From Acidobacteriota bacterium (GTDB lineage Bacteria; Acidobacteriota; Blastocatellia; Pyrinomonadales; Pyrinomonadaceae), in assembly GCA_020199835.1 (NCBI GenBank), contig JAIVJV010000002.1, forward strand, positions 279,602-343,601: 64,000 nucleotides of DNA, read 5' to 3'. Shown here piece by piece: positions 1-9,413 of the stretch. Numbering within the stretch: position 1 is the stretch's first letter; each line of letters begins with the position of its first letter. The position numbers and the translations under genes were made by a program. The notes below the pieces were generated by a model. The model was given only the letters and a program-made list of their open reading frames with translations, had not been told where the DNA came from and did not search any database.

Positions 1-1833
1 CTCCGCAAATTCATTGAGGGTGGAAAAAAGATCATCATTAGCACGATTCAGAAGTTCCCGGAAATCCTCGACGAAATTGGCGATCAGCATCGAGGCCGGA
101 ACTTTGCAATCATTATTGATGAAGCACATTCGAGCCAAGGCGGGAAAACCGCGCTCGCGATGAGTGAAGTTTTGTCCGATTCGACGGACTCAGATCCAGA
201 AGATGAGATTAACGATGCGCTGGAGAAGCGCATGTTGGCGCGGAAGATGCTTGCGAACGCCAGCTACTTCGCTTTCACCGCGACGCCCAAGAACAAAACG
301 TTGGAAATGTTCGGCACGCCTATTCAATCCTCGGACGGGAACGTAAAGCACCGACCCTTCCATAGCTACACTATGAAACAGGCGATTGAGGAGCGCTTTA
401 TTCTCGATGTTCTAAAGAGCTTCACGCCGGTACAGAGTTACTACAAGCTCGTTAAGACAATCGAAGGAGATCCCGAATTCGAGACGAAGAAAGCCAACAA
501 GAAACTGCGCAAGTATGTTGAAAGCCATGACCATGCGATTGGTCTGAAAACGGAAATTATGGTTGATCATTTTCACGACAACGTCCTTTCCCTAAGGAAG
601 ATCGGTGGTAGGGCTCGGGCGATGGTCATCTGCAATGGAATTCATCGCGCCGTTCAATACTTTACCGCTTTCAAATCGTATCTCGTTGAGCGCAAGAGTC
701 CTTATCGTGCAATTGTCGCCTTCTCAGGAGAACACCAGTTCGGAGGGGAGAAGGTGTCTGAATTTTCTCTAAATGGCTTTCCAACTGGTGATATCGCCGC
801 GAGAATCCAAGATGACCCATATCGGTTCCTGATCTGCGCCGACAAATTTCAAACTGGTTACGATGAGCCGCTACTACACACGATGTACGTGGACAAGCCT
901 CTCTCGGGAATTAAAGCAGTGCAGACTCTTTCTCGATTGAATCGCGCGCATCCAGACAAGCATGATGTCTTCGTTCTCGATTTTCAGAACAATACCGAAA
1001 CGATCACACAAGCGTTTACCGACTATTACCGGACAACGGTTTTGAGCGAAGAGACCGACCCGAACAAACTGCATGATCTGAAATCACGACTCGATAATGC
1101 GCAGGTGTATTCCCCAGAACAAGTTGACACGGTGGCGATGCGATTCCTTGCTGGTGAAAGCCGCGAAACATTAGACGCAGTACTTGACCTCTGTGTTGCT
1201 GTGTACAAGGAACGCCTTGATGAGGATGGCCAGGTTGACTTTAAGGGTAAAGCAAAGGCTTTCACCAGAACTTACGACTTCCTCGCATCAATTCTTCCTT
1301 ACACGAATCGTGAATGGGAGAAGCTGTCGATCTTATTGAACATGCTGATTCCCAAGTTGCCTGCGCCCGAAGAAGATGATCTTTCAAAGGGAATTCTCGA
1401 AGCGATCGATATGGATAGTTATCGCCTTGAGAAGCAGGCAGCAATGAAGATTTCCCTGCCGGATGAGGACGCGGAGATTGGCCCAATTCCAGTGGAAGGT
1501 GGTGGTAAGAAGCGTGAGCCTGAACTCGATCTTTTAAGTAGCATCCTTAAGGCATTCAATGACCAATTCGCGACTCTGTTCGACGACTCGGATCGCGTTG
1601 CCCGACGAATTAGAGATGATATCGCGCCGAAAGTTGCTGCTGACACTGCATATCAAAATGCTAAGAGGAATACTCCGAATGCAGCTCGTATCGAGCACGA
1701 TAAGGCTCTCGCGAAGGTAATGCTCACTCTTTTGAAGGATGACACTCAGGTTTACAAGCAGTTTGTTGAGAACGAATCGTTCAAGCGTTTCGTCACGGAC
1801 ATGGTTTACACGCTTACATCTGAACAGACTTGA
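1..1833 (+). CDS. hsdR: Type I restriction-modification system R subunit, C-terminal part (5' end outside window)
   Basis: The frame is open from base 1, so the gene begins outside the window; about 610 residues are visible. This is the ATP-dependent translocase/endonuclease subunit of a type I restriction complex, which works with HsdM and HsdS. Helicase motif II is a clear DEAH box (around residues 40-43, in IIDEAHSSQ). It follows a TIQKFP motif and precedes motif III-like FTATPKNKTLEMFG. Motif VI-like QTLSRLNRAHPDK lies near residue 310. The long C-terminal helical region is typical of HsdR. The nuclease domain and Walker A would lie upstream, out of view. No hsdM or hsdS gene follows, so the rest of the operon should lie to the left. 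It may be the chromosomal neighbour of the mobile element or its outermost cargo. Confidence 0.93.
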   Translation, partial: LRKFIEGGKKIIISTIQKFPEILDEIGDQHRGRNFAIIIDEAHSSQGGKTALAMSEVLSDSTDSDPEDEINDALEKRMLARKMLANASYFAFTATPKNKTLEMFGTPIQSSDGNVKHRPFHSYTMKQAIEERFILDVLKSFTPVQSYYKLVKTIEGDPEFETKKANKKLRKYVESHDHAIGLKTEIMVDHFHDNVLSLRKIGGRARAMVICNGIHRAVQYFTAFKSYLVERKSPYRAIVAFSGEHQFGGEKVSEFSLNGFPTGDIAARIQDDPYRFLICADKFQTGYDEPLLHTMYVDKPLSGIKAVQTLSRLNRAHPDKHDVFVLDFQNNTETITQAFTDYYRTTVLSEETDPNKLHDLKSRLDNAQVYSPEQVDTVAMRFLAGESRETLDAVLDLCVAVYKERLDEDGQVDFKGKAKAFTRTYDFLASILPYTNREWEKLSILLNMLIPKLPAPEEDDLSKGILEAIDMDSYRLEKQAAMKISLPDEDAEIGPIPVEGGGKKREPELDLLSSILKAFNDQFATLFDDSDRVARRIRDDIAPKVAADTAYQNAKRNTPNAARIEHDKALAKVMLTLLKDDTQVYKQFVENESFKRFVTDMVYTLTSEQT

Positions 1834-2122
1834 CTCGGCTGGTAATGGACCGGTTCTCATTCTCGCCAACGTCGGAGGTTGATTAGTAGCGAATCACTGC
1901 GCTGCTACTATTTACAATCTGCAATGCGTGGCCCATCTGCCTTCGCTCACATTTAGCGGTTGGCGAAGCACAGATCCTCAATTGTAGAAACATAAGAACA
2001 CCACTCGATAAGGACCCAATTCGTCGGAAGCCGATTGGATTCCGGATTTTTGGAACTTTCTGCTTGGCCTCAAAAGAGAGGCAGGGTCCCTCCTTGCCTT
2101 AAGGCGTGAATCCTAACTCGGC

Positions 2123-3295
2123 TTATAATTTGGTTATTGCGACGAGAGCATCATTTTCAAGCGTTGCCTGCCATTCCACGATACTAAGAGTGCTTAGTTT
2201 CACATTTGCTCGAACAGCATCATCGATCCCTTTAGGTCCGTGCCAAGTGAGCACTTTCGTGGTAACTGATTGCTGGTGTGCTCGGGTGTCCTCGATTCGT
2301 TGTGCGATTAGCCTGGCGAGCTGTCGGCAAACTTGAGGGTTGGTCCTGTGGTCTGCATCAAATGCTATCAAGGTATTGTAGGGCCGCGCCACTTCAATGA
2401 TTTGATCGTGAGAGCAGCTTACTCCGGACGTGGCGATGACGCGCGCCTTTGGCCTAAAGCGGACCAGCGTGTCGGCCTTTAGTGCTCCTTCTGTAATGAC
2501 TACTGTTGCACCTGCAGGAAGTTTTTGCGGAGCAAAAGTGAAGTGGATCGGCGTACCTGATCCAGTGCCGCGCCTCTCTGAGGGTGAAGCAAGCCAACGG
2601 TATCTCTTTTCATCAGGAGCAAGATCATTTTGATGTAATCGGATTTGGCAGGCTTGGATCAGTCCGTTTGCATCCCTGTACGGAATCACAAGAATCGGCA
2701 CGAAGTAGTTGCGGGGCTTCCAGATGTGGACCGCACCAGAAGGCTCCTGCCAGAATCCAGGTATGCCTCCGAGTTCGGCGTGAGAATGGAGTCTTGCGTA
2801 GCTGGTAAAACGGGTTCGGACGAAATTGCTTAACAAGGCGGCGAGTGTTGCGCGTTGTTCTTTTGTTGGTGGCAGGGCTCCGTACGCGAGCGCGTGTGGC
2901 TTCAGTAATCCTCGTGAGAGCAAACCGCCTGGACCTGTTACGAGTTCGTCAGTGTAGTTTGCAGCGGGAGAGATCCTTATTAATTCCTGAAAGACAGCGG
3001 AGCGAATTTCCAGCGGGGCGAGTGAGGATGATTGAATTTTGGAGAGCGGCTGGTGTGTGGTGACGAATGGAATTTCTGTGTGGACATGTATGTTCCCGCC
3101 ATTGCGAGAAGGTCCCTTTGAACCGGTGCTGACGCGCATACAGATGGATGTGCGTTGATCGGTTGAGTAGCCGCAGTAAGTTGGTTTGCCGCAGATTCGG
3201 CAAGGTCGTTCCTTTCTGACGCGTCGGAAGCCGCCCGAAACGAGTGGAGTGTTAGTTCTTGTGGCTCTATCAGGTTTCAAACGATGAGTATTCAA
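2123..3295 (-). CDS. Zinc-finger/Toprim (DUF3854-like) primase-associated protein
   Basis: About 390 residues. An N-terminal cysteine cluster (CRICGKPTYCG, followed by another Cys) resembles the zinc-binding head of plasmid and phage primases. The C-terminal half carries a Toprim-like pattern: acidic VITEGALKAD near residue 268, then the LIAFDAD strand, then a GPKGIDD motif. That order matches DUF3854 Toprim proteins of mobile elements, which are thought to act with primases or helicases in element replication; I see no separate helicase domain here. The annotated start is a TTG with no obvious ribosome-binding site, so the true start may be a little further in. It lies 41 bp downstream of nrdJ on the same strand and is probably co-transcribed with it. 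Confidence 0.78.
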   Translation of the reverse strand: MNTHRLKPDRATRTNTPLVSGGFRRVRKERPCRICGKPTYCGYSTDQRTSICMRVSTGSKGPSRNGGNIHVHTEIPFVTTHQPLSKIQSSSLAPLEIRSAVFQELIRISPAANYTDELVTGPGGLLSRGLLKPHALAYGALPPTKEQRATLAALLSNFVRTRFTSYARLHSHAELGGIPGFWQEPSGAVHIWKPRNYFVPILVIPYRDANGLIQACQIRLHQNDLAPDEKRYRWLASPSERRGTGSGTPIHFTFAPQKLPAGATVVITEGALKADTLVRFRPKARVIATSGVSCSHDQIIEVARPYNTLIAFDADHRTNPQVCRQLARLIAQRIEDTRAHQQSVTTKVLTWHGPKGIDDAVRANVKLSTLSIVEWQATLENDALVAITKL

Positions 3296-3336
3296 AATTC
3301 AGATATGGGTTTAGTGAACGCATTTTGGTAGCAGCT

Positions 3337-5796
3337 TTATTTGCACTTGGAATATCCACAGTCGCGACAGAAGTCGCAGCCCGATGCGTGTTCAAGTGGA
3401 CCGTTGCATTCAGGACAGCTAAGAGTTCGGGACCTGTTTGCGGTGGTTGGTAGTTCGTGGGCATTGGCTCGAGCTGAGTCGCGTTCGCCGGCAAGGCGGC
3501 GCTCCATAATTAGCAAGCACTCTGCGATGGCTTGCTCAGGGGAAGTGAGTAGCCTTTCGTTGAACCAGACGGAATGCGTTCCTGGCGTGGTTTCAAGCAT
3601 GTGTGCAACTTCTTTGACGTGGTACGGCCCGCGCAGCATTTGCGATGCGAGTTTGCCGACACTCGGAGAGATTGGACCAGTAACGAAGACTTCCAAGATT
3701 TGACGGCTATTATGATTGACAGTGACATAAAGTTTCTGGCCCTCAAAAACGATTTGCCAGGTAGAGCCTGATAGTTCTTTGGGACGATCCAGACGATCGG
3801 GGGGCGTTTCAAAAATGGGCGCAGTAATCTCAGATGGGAGCGATGGTTGATGTGACAGAGGGGAGGAGAGTTTAAGCTGATCACTTGTTAGGGTAGTCAG
3901 TACCTGTCCCTCGCGCGAGCCGTCTCGGTAATAGCTGATGGCCTTGCAACCGAGTTTACGTGCCAGCATGTAGAGAACATTAACGGACTCAACCGTGTCG
4001 TCTGTGCTGGCGTTGCAGGTCTTTGACACCGAGTTGTCGACATTTCGTTGTGTGGTGGCTAACACCTTAACGTGCTGTTCTGCCGTGATGTCTTGTGCGG
4101 AAATGAAATGCGGCGGAAGATCGTTGAGGTGTGCGATAACGTATGCGGCGGCAAGTTCAATCGAAGTTTCGTCAGTGTAGTCCACTTCGAGACCAAGAGC
4201 AGCAGCAGCGAGGGAGTGAACATACGTCCTGGTGCTAATGGTGTCATTGCGCACATAGGCCCAGGAGAAGTTTGGCTCAATTCCGCTTGAAGTTTCGGCA
4301 ACGAGCGAGATTGTGCCGGTTGGAGCGCAAGTGGTGGTTTCGTAATTGCGGGGGGTTAATCGAGTCAGTGGCGGGATTTTGATTTGGTTGTAAATGAAAT
4401 CGTGGTAAGCCTCACGGTTTGCTTCGAACTCTGGAAACGTGCCCTTTTCCTCACCAAGCTGAAGGCTTCGATTCCATGCCTCATAACGGATAAAGCTCAT
4501 TACTTCATTCATTAATTCGCATGATTCAGGAGAGCCATAAGTAATGCTCAACTTGAGGCAGAGATCTGCAAAGCCCATTATGCCGAGACCAATTGGACGG
4601 GTTCGTTTGACCGTATCTTCGATTTCGGGAAGAGGCCACGTGCATGTGTCAATGACGTTATCGAGGAAGTGAATGCTGGTGTGAACCACATAACGAAGGT
4701 GATCCCAATTGATATTGCGTGGACCACGATGTTCTGAGTTATGGAATTTGCTGACGTCGATAGAGCCGAGATTGCAGGAGTTGTTTTCGTGAAGGAATTG
4801 TTCACCGCATGGATTACAGGAATTGATCGGTCCCATTGAGGCCATCAGGTGGTTATGACGATTCACTTCATCGATGAACGCGATGCCAGGCTCGGCATAT
4901 TTGTGTGCACTGGCAACGATGCGGTTCCAGATGTCGGGAGCGAAGATCATTCCCGGCCGTGATGGTTTTTCGATTGTGTAGCCCGAAAGATCGGCCGCTA
5001 AAAAGGCTTGGTGATCACAGAATGTCACGGTCGATCCATCTGGCCGACGATAAACCACGTAGTCATTATCGCTTACGGGATCAAAAATCCATTCATTCCA
5101 TGGCTGACCGTTGAATTGCAATTGAAACCACTCATTGTTGTCGACAGCTCTCAAAAACTTGTCAGTAACATTTACTGAGATATTGAAGTTGGTGAGCGAG
5201 TGCTGATCGTTCTTTGCGTGAATGAAACGTAGTACGTCGGGATGGGTGACGGGCATCATTCCCATGTTTGCGCCTCGTCGCACGCCCCCCTGCTTCACGA
5301 CATCGGTCACTTGATTGACGATGTTCATGAACGAAACTGGACCAGAGGCAACGCCCATTGCCGAGCTGACACTCGCTCCATGTGGTCGCAGGAACTCGTA
5401 AGTCATGCCAGTGCCACCACCAGTTTGGTGAATCAAGGCAGTAGTGCGGGCGTGGTCCATTATTCCGGCGAGGGAGTCCGGCACGCCGAGTACGAAACAG
5501 GCGGCGAGCTGACCATCTTGGCGACCAGCATTCACAAGACAGGGGGTGTTAGGGATGAACTCGCGGTTGAGCATGATGTCAGTCGCGGCGCGGTGGAATT
5601 GTTCACGCTTCGTGGGGTGCATTTCAGCGTTAGAAACATGATCGACAACTCGTTTGACAATATCGGTCCATTCCTCTACGGGTCTGCCCTGGGGATCTTT
5701 AGCTGCGTAGCGTTTACTGATGACTTTGCGAGCGTTGACGCTGAGAGGCCGATAGGCTCGACGATTAACAGGAGGATGTTGGGTTGCGATGGTCAT
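3337..5796 (-). CDS. nrdJ: Adenosylcobalamin-dependent (class II) ribonucleotide reductase
   Basis: About 819 residues. It reduces ribonucleotides to deoxyribonucleotides using coenzyme B12, independent of oxygen. Hallmarks of the class are visible: [13 protein letters not shown] and ASGPVSFM in the substrate-binding barrel, the finger-loop motif [19 protein letters not shown], and [26 protein letters not shown]-like domain (from [13 protein letters not shown]) follows. The C-terminus is a cysteine ribbon ([21 protein letters not shown]) like the redox-active tail of NrdJ. I chose the ATG at 5796. The frame extends 40 codons further upstream, but that part overlaps the preceding gene and has no family-like sequence. 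An AGGAAG lies about 15 nt upstream. It sits between two other DNA-metabolism genes on the element and probably supplies dNTPs during transfer or replication. Confidence 0.95.
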   Translation of the reverse strand: MTIATQHPPVNRRAYRPLSVNARKVISKRYAAKDPQGRPVEEWTDIVKRVVDHVSNAEMHPTKREQFHRAATDIMLNREFIPNTPCLVNAGRQDGQLAACFVLGVPDSLAGIMDHARTTALIHQTGGGTGMTYEFLRPHGASVSSAMGVASGPVSFMNIVNQVTDVVKQGGVRRGANMGMMPVTHPDVLRFIHAKNDQHSLTNFNISVNVTDKFLRAVDNNEWFQLQFNGQPWNEWIFDPVSDNDYVVYRRPDGSTVTFCDHQAFLAADLSGYTIEKPSRPGMIFAPDIWNRIVASAHKYAEPGIAFIDEVNRHNHLMASMGPINSCNPCGEQFLHENNSCNLGSIDVSKFHNSEHRGPRNINWDHLRYVVHTSIHFLDNVIDTCTWPLPEIEDTVKRTRPIGLGIMGFADLCLKLSITYGSPESCELMNEVMSFIRYEAWNRSLQLGEEKGTFPEFEANREAYHDFIYNQIKIPPLTRLTPRNYETTTCAPTGTISLVAETSSGIEPNFSWAYVRNDTISTRTYVHSLAAAALGLEVDYTDETSIELAAAYVIAHLNDLPPHFISAQDITAEQHVKVLATTQRNVDNSVSKTCNASTDDTVESVNVLYMLARKLGCKAISYYRDGSREGQVLTTLTSDQLKLSSPLSHQPSLPSEITAPIFETPPDRLDRPKELSGSTWQIVFEGQKLYVTVNHNSRQILEVFVTGPISPSVGKLASQMLRGPYHVKEVAHMLETTPGTHSVWFNERLLTSPEQAIAECLLIMERRLAGERDSARANAHELPTTANRSRTLSCPECNGPLEHASGCDFCRDCGYSKCK

Positions 5797-5803
5797 GAAC
5801 AAT

Positions 5804-6349
5804 TTAATTGGCTTCCTGTTCCGATGGAGGCCGATAGCTTGCCGCTTTGTTTCTGTCGACATCATGATCGATGATGCTGATCGAACCGTTGCATCGCGGG
5901 TAATCCTCACAGCCAAAAAATTGATGGTGATTGTCGCGACGTTCGCGCACTATGAGTGGCTTCTTGCAACTTGGGCAACGGGGACGCTGATTAGCCAAGA
6001 CGAGCGCCTCTCCCGAAGACCATCGTAGTCGTCTCCTCCACTTGCCACTCATTCGCAGTTGTGTCGACCATTTCTTGATTAGCTCGCCGCCATCGGTAGT
6101 GAGATCTGGATTCTTGCTATCGTCGAAAATCGATATCTTGATGCTGTCATGCTCGTGGTCTACGTTTGGATAGATGTGAGCGCTGAGTCTTGTTTTGGTG
6201 GGGCGGTAGATCCAGAAGTGGCCGTGACGATCATCGTATTGCCTGCGATAGTTGGGTGGAAGGTTGTATTCGATTGCGCGGAACACTGGAGGCAAGGAAG
6301 AGCACAATGGGATTGGGGCTGTGTTTAGGGTTGGTTCCGGTGCTGCCAT
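5804..6349 (-). CDS. Topoisomerase-type C4 zinc-ribbon protein
   Basis: 181 residues. The C-terminal third has [13 protein letters not shown], followed by [11 protein letters not shown]. This is the four-cysteine ribbon found at the end of type IA topoisomerases and in stand-alone proteins of mobile elements that bind single-stranded DNA. The N-terminal 100 residues (with [11 protein letters not shown] and several Trp/Arg positions) match nothing I recognise. No topoisomerase catalytic domain is present. It lies 7 bp upstream of nrdJ and directly downstream of the T4SS operon, so it may belong to the same long minus-strand transcript. The zinc ribbon is well supported; the DNA-binding role is inferred. 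Confidence 0.75.
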   Translation of the reverse strand: MAAPEPTLNTAPIPLCSSLPPVFRAIEYNLPPNYRRQYDDRHGHFWIYRPTKTRLSAHIYPNVDHEHDSIKISIFDDSKNPDLTTDGGELIKKWSTQLRMSGKWRRRLRWSSGEALVLANQRPRCPSCKKPLIVRERRDNHHQFFGCEDYPRCNGSISIIDHDVDRNKAASYRPPSEQEAN

Positions 6350-6366
6350 TTCTTTAGGCCAGTGTT

Positions 6367-8451
6367 TCAGTAACGCTGGCGCATTCCTTCCTCGATGCGG
6401 CGGTCCATATCTCTTGCAATGCCCGTAATAATGGTTGACAGCTCGCGTAAGCGGGCAGCTTCCAGATTTCCCTCTTGTATTTGACCGGCGGCAGTTATAG
6501 TGCCGTCGAACTGCGTTTGGTTTGCTTTAAGTTCAAGCGCATAGGCTTGGTCTACACCTCGTTTTGCAATGGCTGCTCCGCGGTTGGCACCTCCAGCGGC
6601 GGTACCTGCGCCTGCGTCGATCGCGGCGATGTTGCCTTCTAATTGAGCTTCAGTCGCGGTTTGCATATCGCTGCGATAGATCTGCTGACTTTCCTGGACT
6701 TTGTTGGCAGCTACAGTTTCGTTTTGAATAGTGCTGTTTGAGAATTCATTATTGGCTCGGTTTAGGTTGCGGGTCCTGTTGCCAACGGCCACGTTGGAAA
6801 ACAATGGATTAATGACGCCTGTTCCTGCATAGGGAATGGCTGTGGTTGCGCTACCCCAAATCTCCTGTTTGCGAGCGCGCGCTTCGCTTGCGATGCGAAC
6901 GGATTCTGCGCCTTGTGAGATGGTGGTCTGTGCGTTGGCCTGATTGGCTCGAGCCCAGGTTTGCCGAACGCTGTCGCCGACCTGCGCATTGGTGGCCGCG
7001 ACCGTGAAGTTGGCGCTTGACTGGGCCATGCCTCGGGCGGTTTGCGCTCCACCGGCGATGGCAGCAAGGGTCGCCTGTCGATTGCCTTCGATGTTGGCGT
7101 GTCCTGAGATTTGGCGTGAATTCGCGCCGAGGTTAGAGGCATCAAGTGCTGCTTTGGCGCGGGTTGTTTCAGCCTGGTATCCGTGCTGCGTTTGAGTGTT
7201 CTCAGCTTGCCGTTGCAACGAGGCGCCAGCTTTCAAGCCAGTGTACTCGATTGCGGAACCAACTATTGCTGCCATCCATCCGGAGGCGGTACTGGAAACG
7301 GCTTCAAAAATTTGACCTGTTGCGATCCGATATGAGAGGTATGGTGACAACCAAAGGATCAACCCATTGATCAACATGATTACCAGCGTGAGGATAATAA
7401 TCAGCGTTGGGTCGTAGCTATTGTTTTTGATTATTTGTGCGGTGCGGTCATCAATCGCGTAAGGTGCAGTACCATCGTAAAGTGATAAGCCGAAGGTGCC
7501 GACTGTGTAAGCGATGAAAATAAGGGTGTCGCGCACGACCGGGAAAATTAGAGTAAAGACTATTGTGCCCCACAGGAACGGATAAGCGATTCGTTCGGAG
7601 AGTTTTTTATCTACAGCTATCGCGACTATGAAGGGAGCAGCTAGTCGCAAGCCAATCATTACAAATCCGCTCAAGATAAGAAGAAAGATTTCGCCGGCTT
7701 GAAGTATGCCGCGTGCTGCGTTGAGGCCAAAAAACAACTTTGGCATAGACCAGGACGTGAGATCCGTGGCGCTTTCGATCGCTTTTAATCCGTTTATCTG
7801 TCCGTCGCCGGATTCCTGGTCAGTAAGAACGCCAACCCATCCGTACTCTCCCGGTTCGAGGTAGGCTGGTTGAATGAAAACATTTTGTTGGTCCTTAATG
7901 ATGAAGTGTCCTTGTACGAAAGCATAATACTGATCATTGAACGCGGTGCGCTTCTCTTCAATCATCGGTTCGATCGGAATTGTGAGAGTTCGTCCTGCCT
8001 TGTAAAGATACGAGATGATGAAAGGCGCGACAGCAAACAGCGACATGCAGATGATTGCGCGTCCGAACCAGTAGTAAAGCTCGGTCGATGCGCCGTCGTT
8101 TTCACGGATAACTCTGATAAATGAGAAGAGCAGGATGATGCTCGCCAGTATCATCGCAATAAAGCTGAATTTTTCGAGCAGTGGGCGTTCGATCTGGCGG
8201 CGGACGTAAGGTATGAGTTCACGCACGAGATCCATAAGCTTTTGGATTTGCGCACTTGGTTGTCCTGCTTCGGACGGTGGTGTGATGGGGGGCGGCGTGG
8301 TTTGGGCACCCGTTGATGGTGTGAGAATGACGAATAAACCAAAGACGAGAACGGCAATTAGGGCAGCGTGAGGACGGCATCGAGGCGCATGGAACGCGAG
8401 AGAGAGACCGAGGCGACGATGCGCGGTCGAGATGTCGAGATGATGTTCCAC
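6367..8451 (-). CDS. VirB6/TrbL-like polytopic T4SS membrane protein
   Basis: 694 residues. The GTG start has AGGAG about 6 nt upstream. An N-terminal signal or anchor (residues ~28-50) is followed by about five more hydrophobic segments near 95-118, 130-150, 245-275, 290-320 and 350-370. That pattern fits the inner-membrane channel protein VirB6/TrbL. The C-terminal ~300 residues are hydrophilic, rich in Ala/Gln/Asn/Thr and strongly helical (repeated ANAQ-, AAIAGGAQ-like stretches), probably coiled coil. The call rests on topology and position after the VirB5/TrbJ-like gene, because VirB6 proteins share little sequence. The long soluble tail resembles extended VirB6/TrbL proteins rather than short ones. 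Confidence 0.82.
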   Translation of the reverse strand: MEHHLDISTAHRRLGLSLAFHAPRCRPHAALIAVLVFGLFVILTPSTGAQTTPPPITPPSEAGQPSAQIQKLMDLVRELIPYVRRQIERPLLEKFSFIAMILASIILLFSFIRVIRENDGASTELYYWFGRAIICMSLFAVAPFIISYLYKAGRTLTIPIEPMIEEKRTAFNDQYYAFVQGHFIIKDQQNVFIQPAYLEPGEYGWVGVLTDQESGDGQINGLKAIESATDLTSWSMPKLFFGLNAARGILQAGEIFLLILSGFVMIGLRLAAPFIVAIAVDKKLSERIAYPFLWGTIVFTLIFPVVRDTLIFIAYTVGTFGLSLYDGTAPYAIDDRTAQIIKNNSYDPTLIIILTLVIMLINGLILWLSPYLSYRIATGQIFEAVSSTASGWMAAIVGSAIEYTGLKAGASLQRQAENTQTQHGYQAETTRAKAALDASNLGANSRQISGHANIEGNRQATLAAIAGGAQTARGMAQSSANFTVAATNAQVGDSVRQTWARANQANAQTTISQGAESVRIASEARARKQEIWGSATTAIPYAGTGVINPLFSNVAVGNRTRNLNRANNEFSNSTIQNETVAANKVQESQQIYRSDMQTATEAQLEGNIAAIDAGAGTAAGGANRGAAIAKRGVDQAYALELKANQTQFDGTITAAGQIQEGNLEAARLRELSTIITGIARDMDRRIEEGMRQRY

Positions 8452-8472
8452 AGTGTCTCCTGTCTTGCGCTT

Positions 8473-9384
8473 TTAGTTGTTTCCATCCGCGGGGTCGTCG
8501 TCGATTCCTTCGTCTGGCTCAAATGTCTTGTCGATCTGATCAAGGATTTCTCTGCGTACGGGAATAGTAGATTCCCAGGCTTTGTTGGTTTGGTGGACCT
8601 GTTGACCATACTGGCCACGAGTCTGAAGCTCGATTCCGTATTGTTTGGTTTTGGCGGCGAGCTTTTCCGTTAAGTCGGTGATTTGAGCCTTGATCTGTTC
8701 GATCTGTATTTTCGTGTTTGAGATTTGGGTTTGGATCAGAGCGAGCGAGTGCCGTTCGTTGTCAGGCTTCGCTATCTCGGTGGTAAGCATTTCCTCATAT
8801 TGCTTTAGAACGGCTTGCGCCTCGGCGAGCCGACCGTATGCGTTCTGAAGTTCATAGCGCATCCGTTCGAATTCATTATCCATGTTGGCAAGGCGTTCCA
8901 GGTTTGCGAGGGTGTCCTGGGATGCGCGTCCAATTGAGTTTCGTAGGTATTCCTCAAGGTCTTGAAGGTCCTGTTGTGGATTGAAGATTCCGGCCTTCAA
9001 TCGAGAATCGAGTTGCTGGATGGCACGAATCCGGCATTGGACCATATTCTCAATTTGCCGTTTTAACTGATAGATATGCCGGACGGTCTGTCCAATACTT
9101 GCGACCGAAGCCACAAGGTCTTTATTACGCGCCAATTGTTTGTCGACCACAGTGAGAATACCGCCGAGGCTGGTGACTTGCTGTACGGCCTTGTCGTACA
9201 TGGCGGTGTAATGCTGGATCGTACTCATCCAACGATCGACCTCACGAGCCATTTCCTCGATCTGCGCGGCATAACTTGTGGGATCAAAGACGGTCCATTG
9301 GGCCTGCGCTGGTTGGGCCGGCAGAAGAAAGATGCCGAGAAGTAAACCGAGGAGTAGTTGCTTAATCAAAGATGGTTTTTGCAT
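8473..9384 (-). CDS. VirB5/TrbJ-like T4SS periplasmic protein
   Basis: 303 residues with a classic signal peptide (LLLGLLLGIFLLPAQPAQA, cleavage after AQA). The mature start has the FDPTSYAAQIEEM pattern common to TrbJ/VirB5 proteins, and the rest is almost entirely helical. VirB5 family members are minor pilus components exposed at the pilus tip. An AAGGAA ribosome-binding site lies about 8 nt before the ATG. It sits between virB4 and the virB6-like gene, the usual place for trbJ/virB5. The family assignment is good; direct proof of adhesin function is not visible. Confidence 0.87.
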   Translation of the reverse strand: MQKPSLIKQLLLGLLLGIFLLPAQPAQAQWTVFDPTSYAAQIEEMAREVDRWMSTIQHYTAMYDKAVQQVTSLGGILTVVDKQLARNKDLVASVASIGQTVRHIYQLKRQIENMVQCRIRAIQQLDSRLKAGIFNPQQDLQDLEEYLRNSIGRASQDTLANLERLANMDNEFERMRYELQNAYGRLAEAQAVLKQYEEMLTTEIAKPDNERHSLALIQTQISNTKIQIEQIKAQITDLTEKLAAKTKQYGIELQTRGQYGQQVHQTNKAWESTIPVRREILDQIDKTFEPDEGIDDDPADGNN

Positions 9385-9413
9385 GTGTAATTTCCTTCGT
9401 CAAAATGAGTCAA

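Noticed and set aside
2049..2105. Weak hairpin after hsdR as a terminator
   Set aside because: The stem around AGGCA/TGCCT is interrupted and no T-run follows.
5242..5874. Long plus-strand frame (210 codons) inside nrdJ
   Set aside because: It is antisense to a strongly conserved enzyme and has no family likeness.
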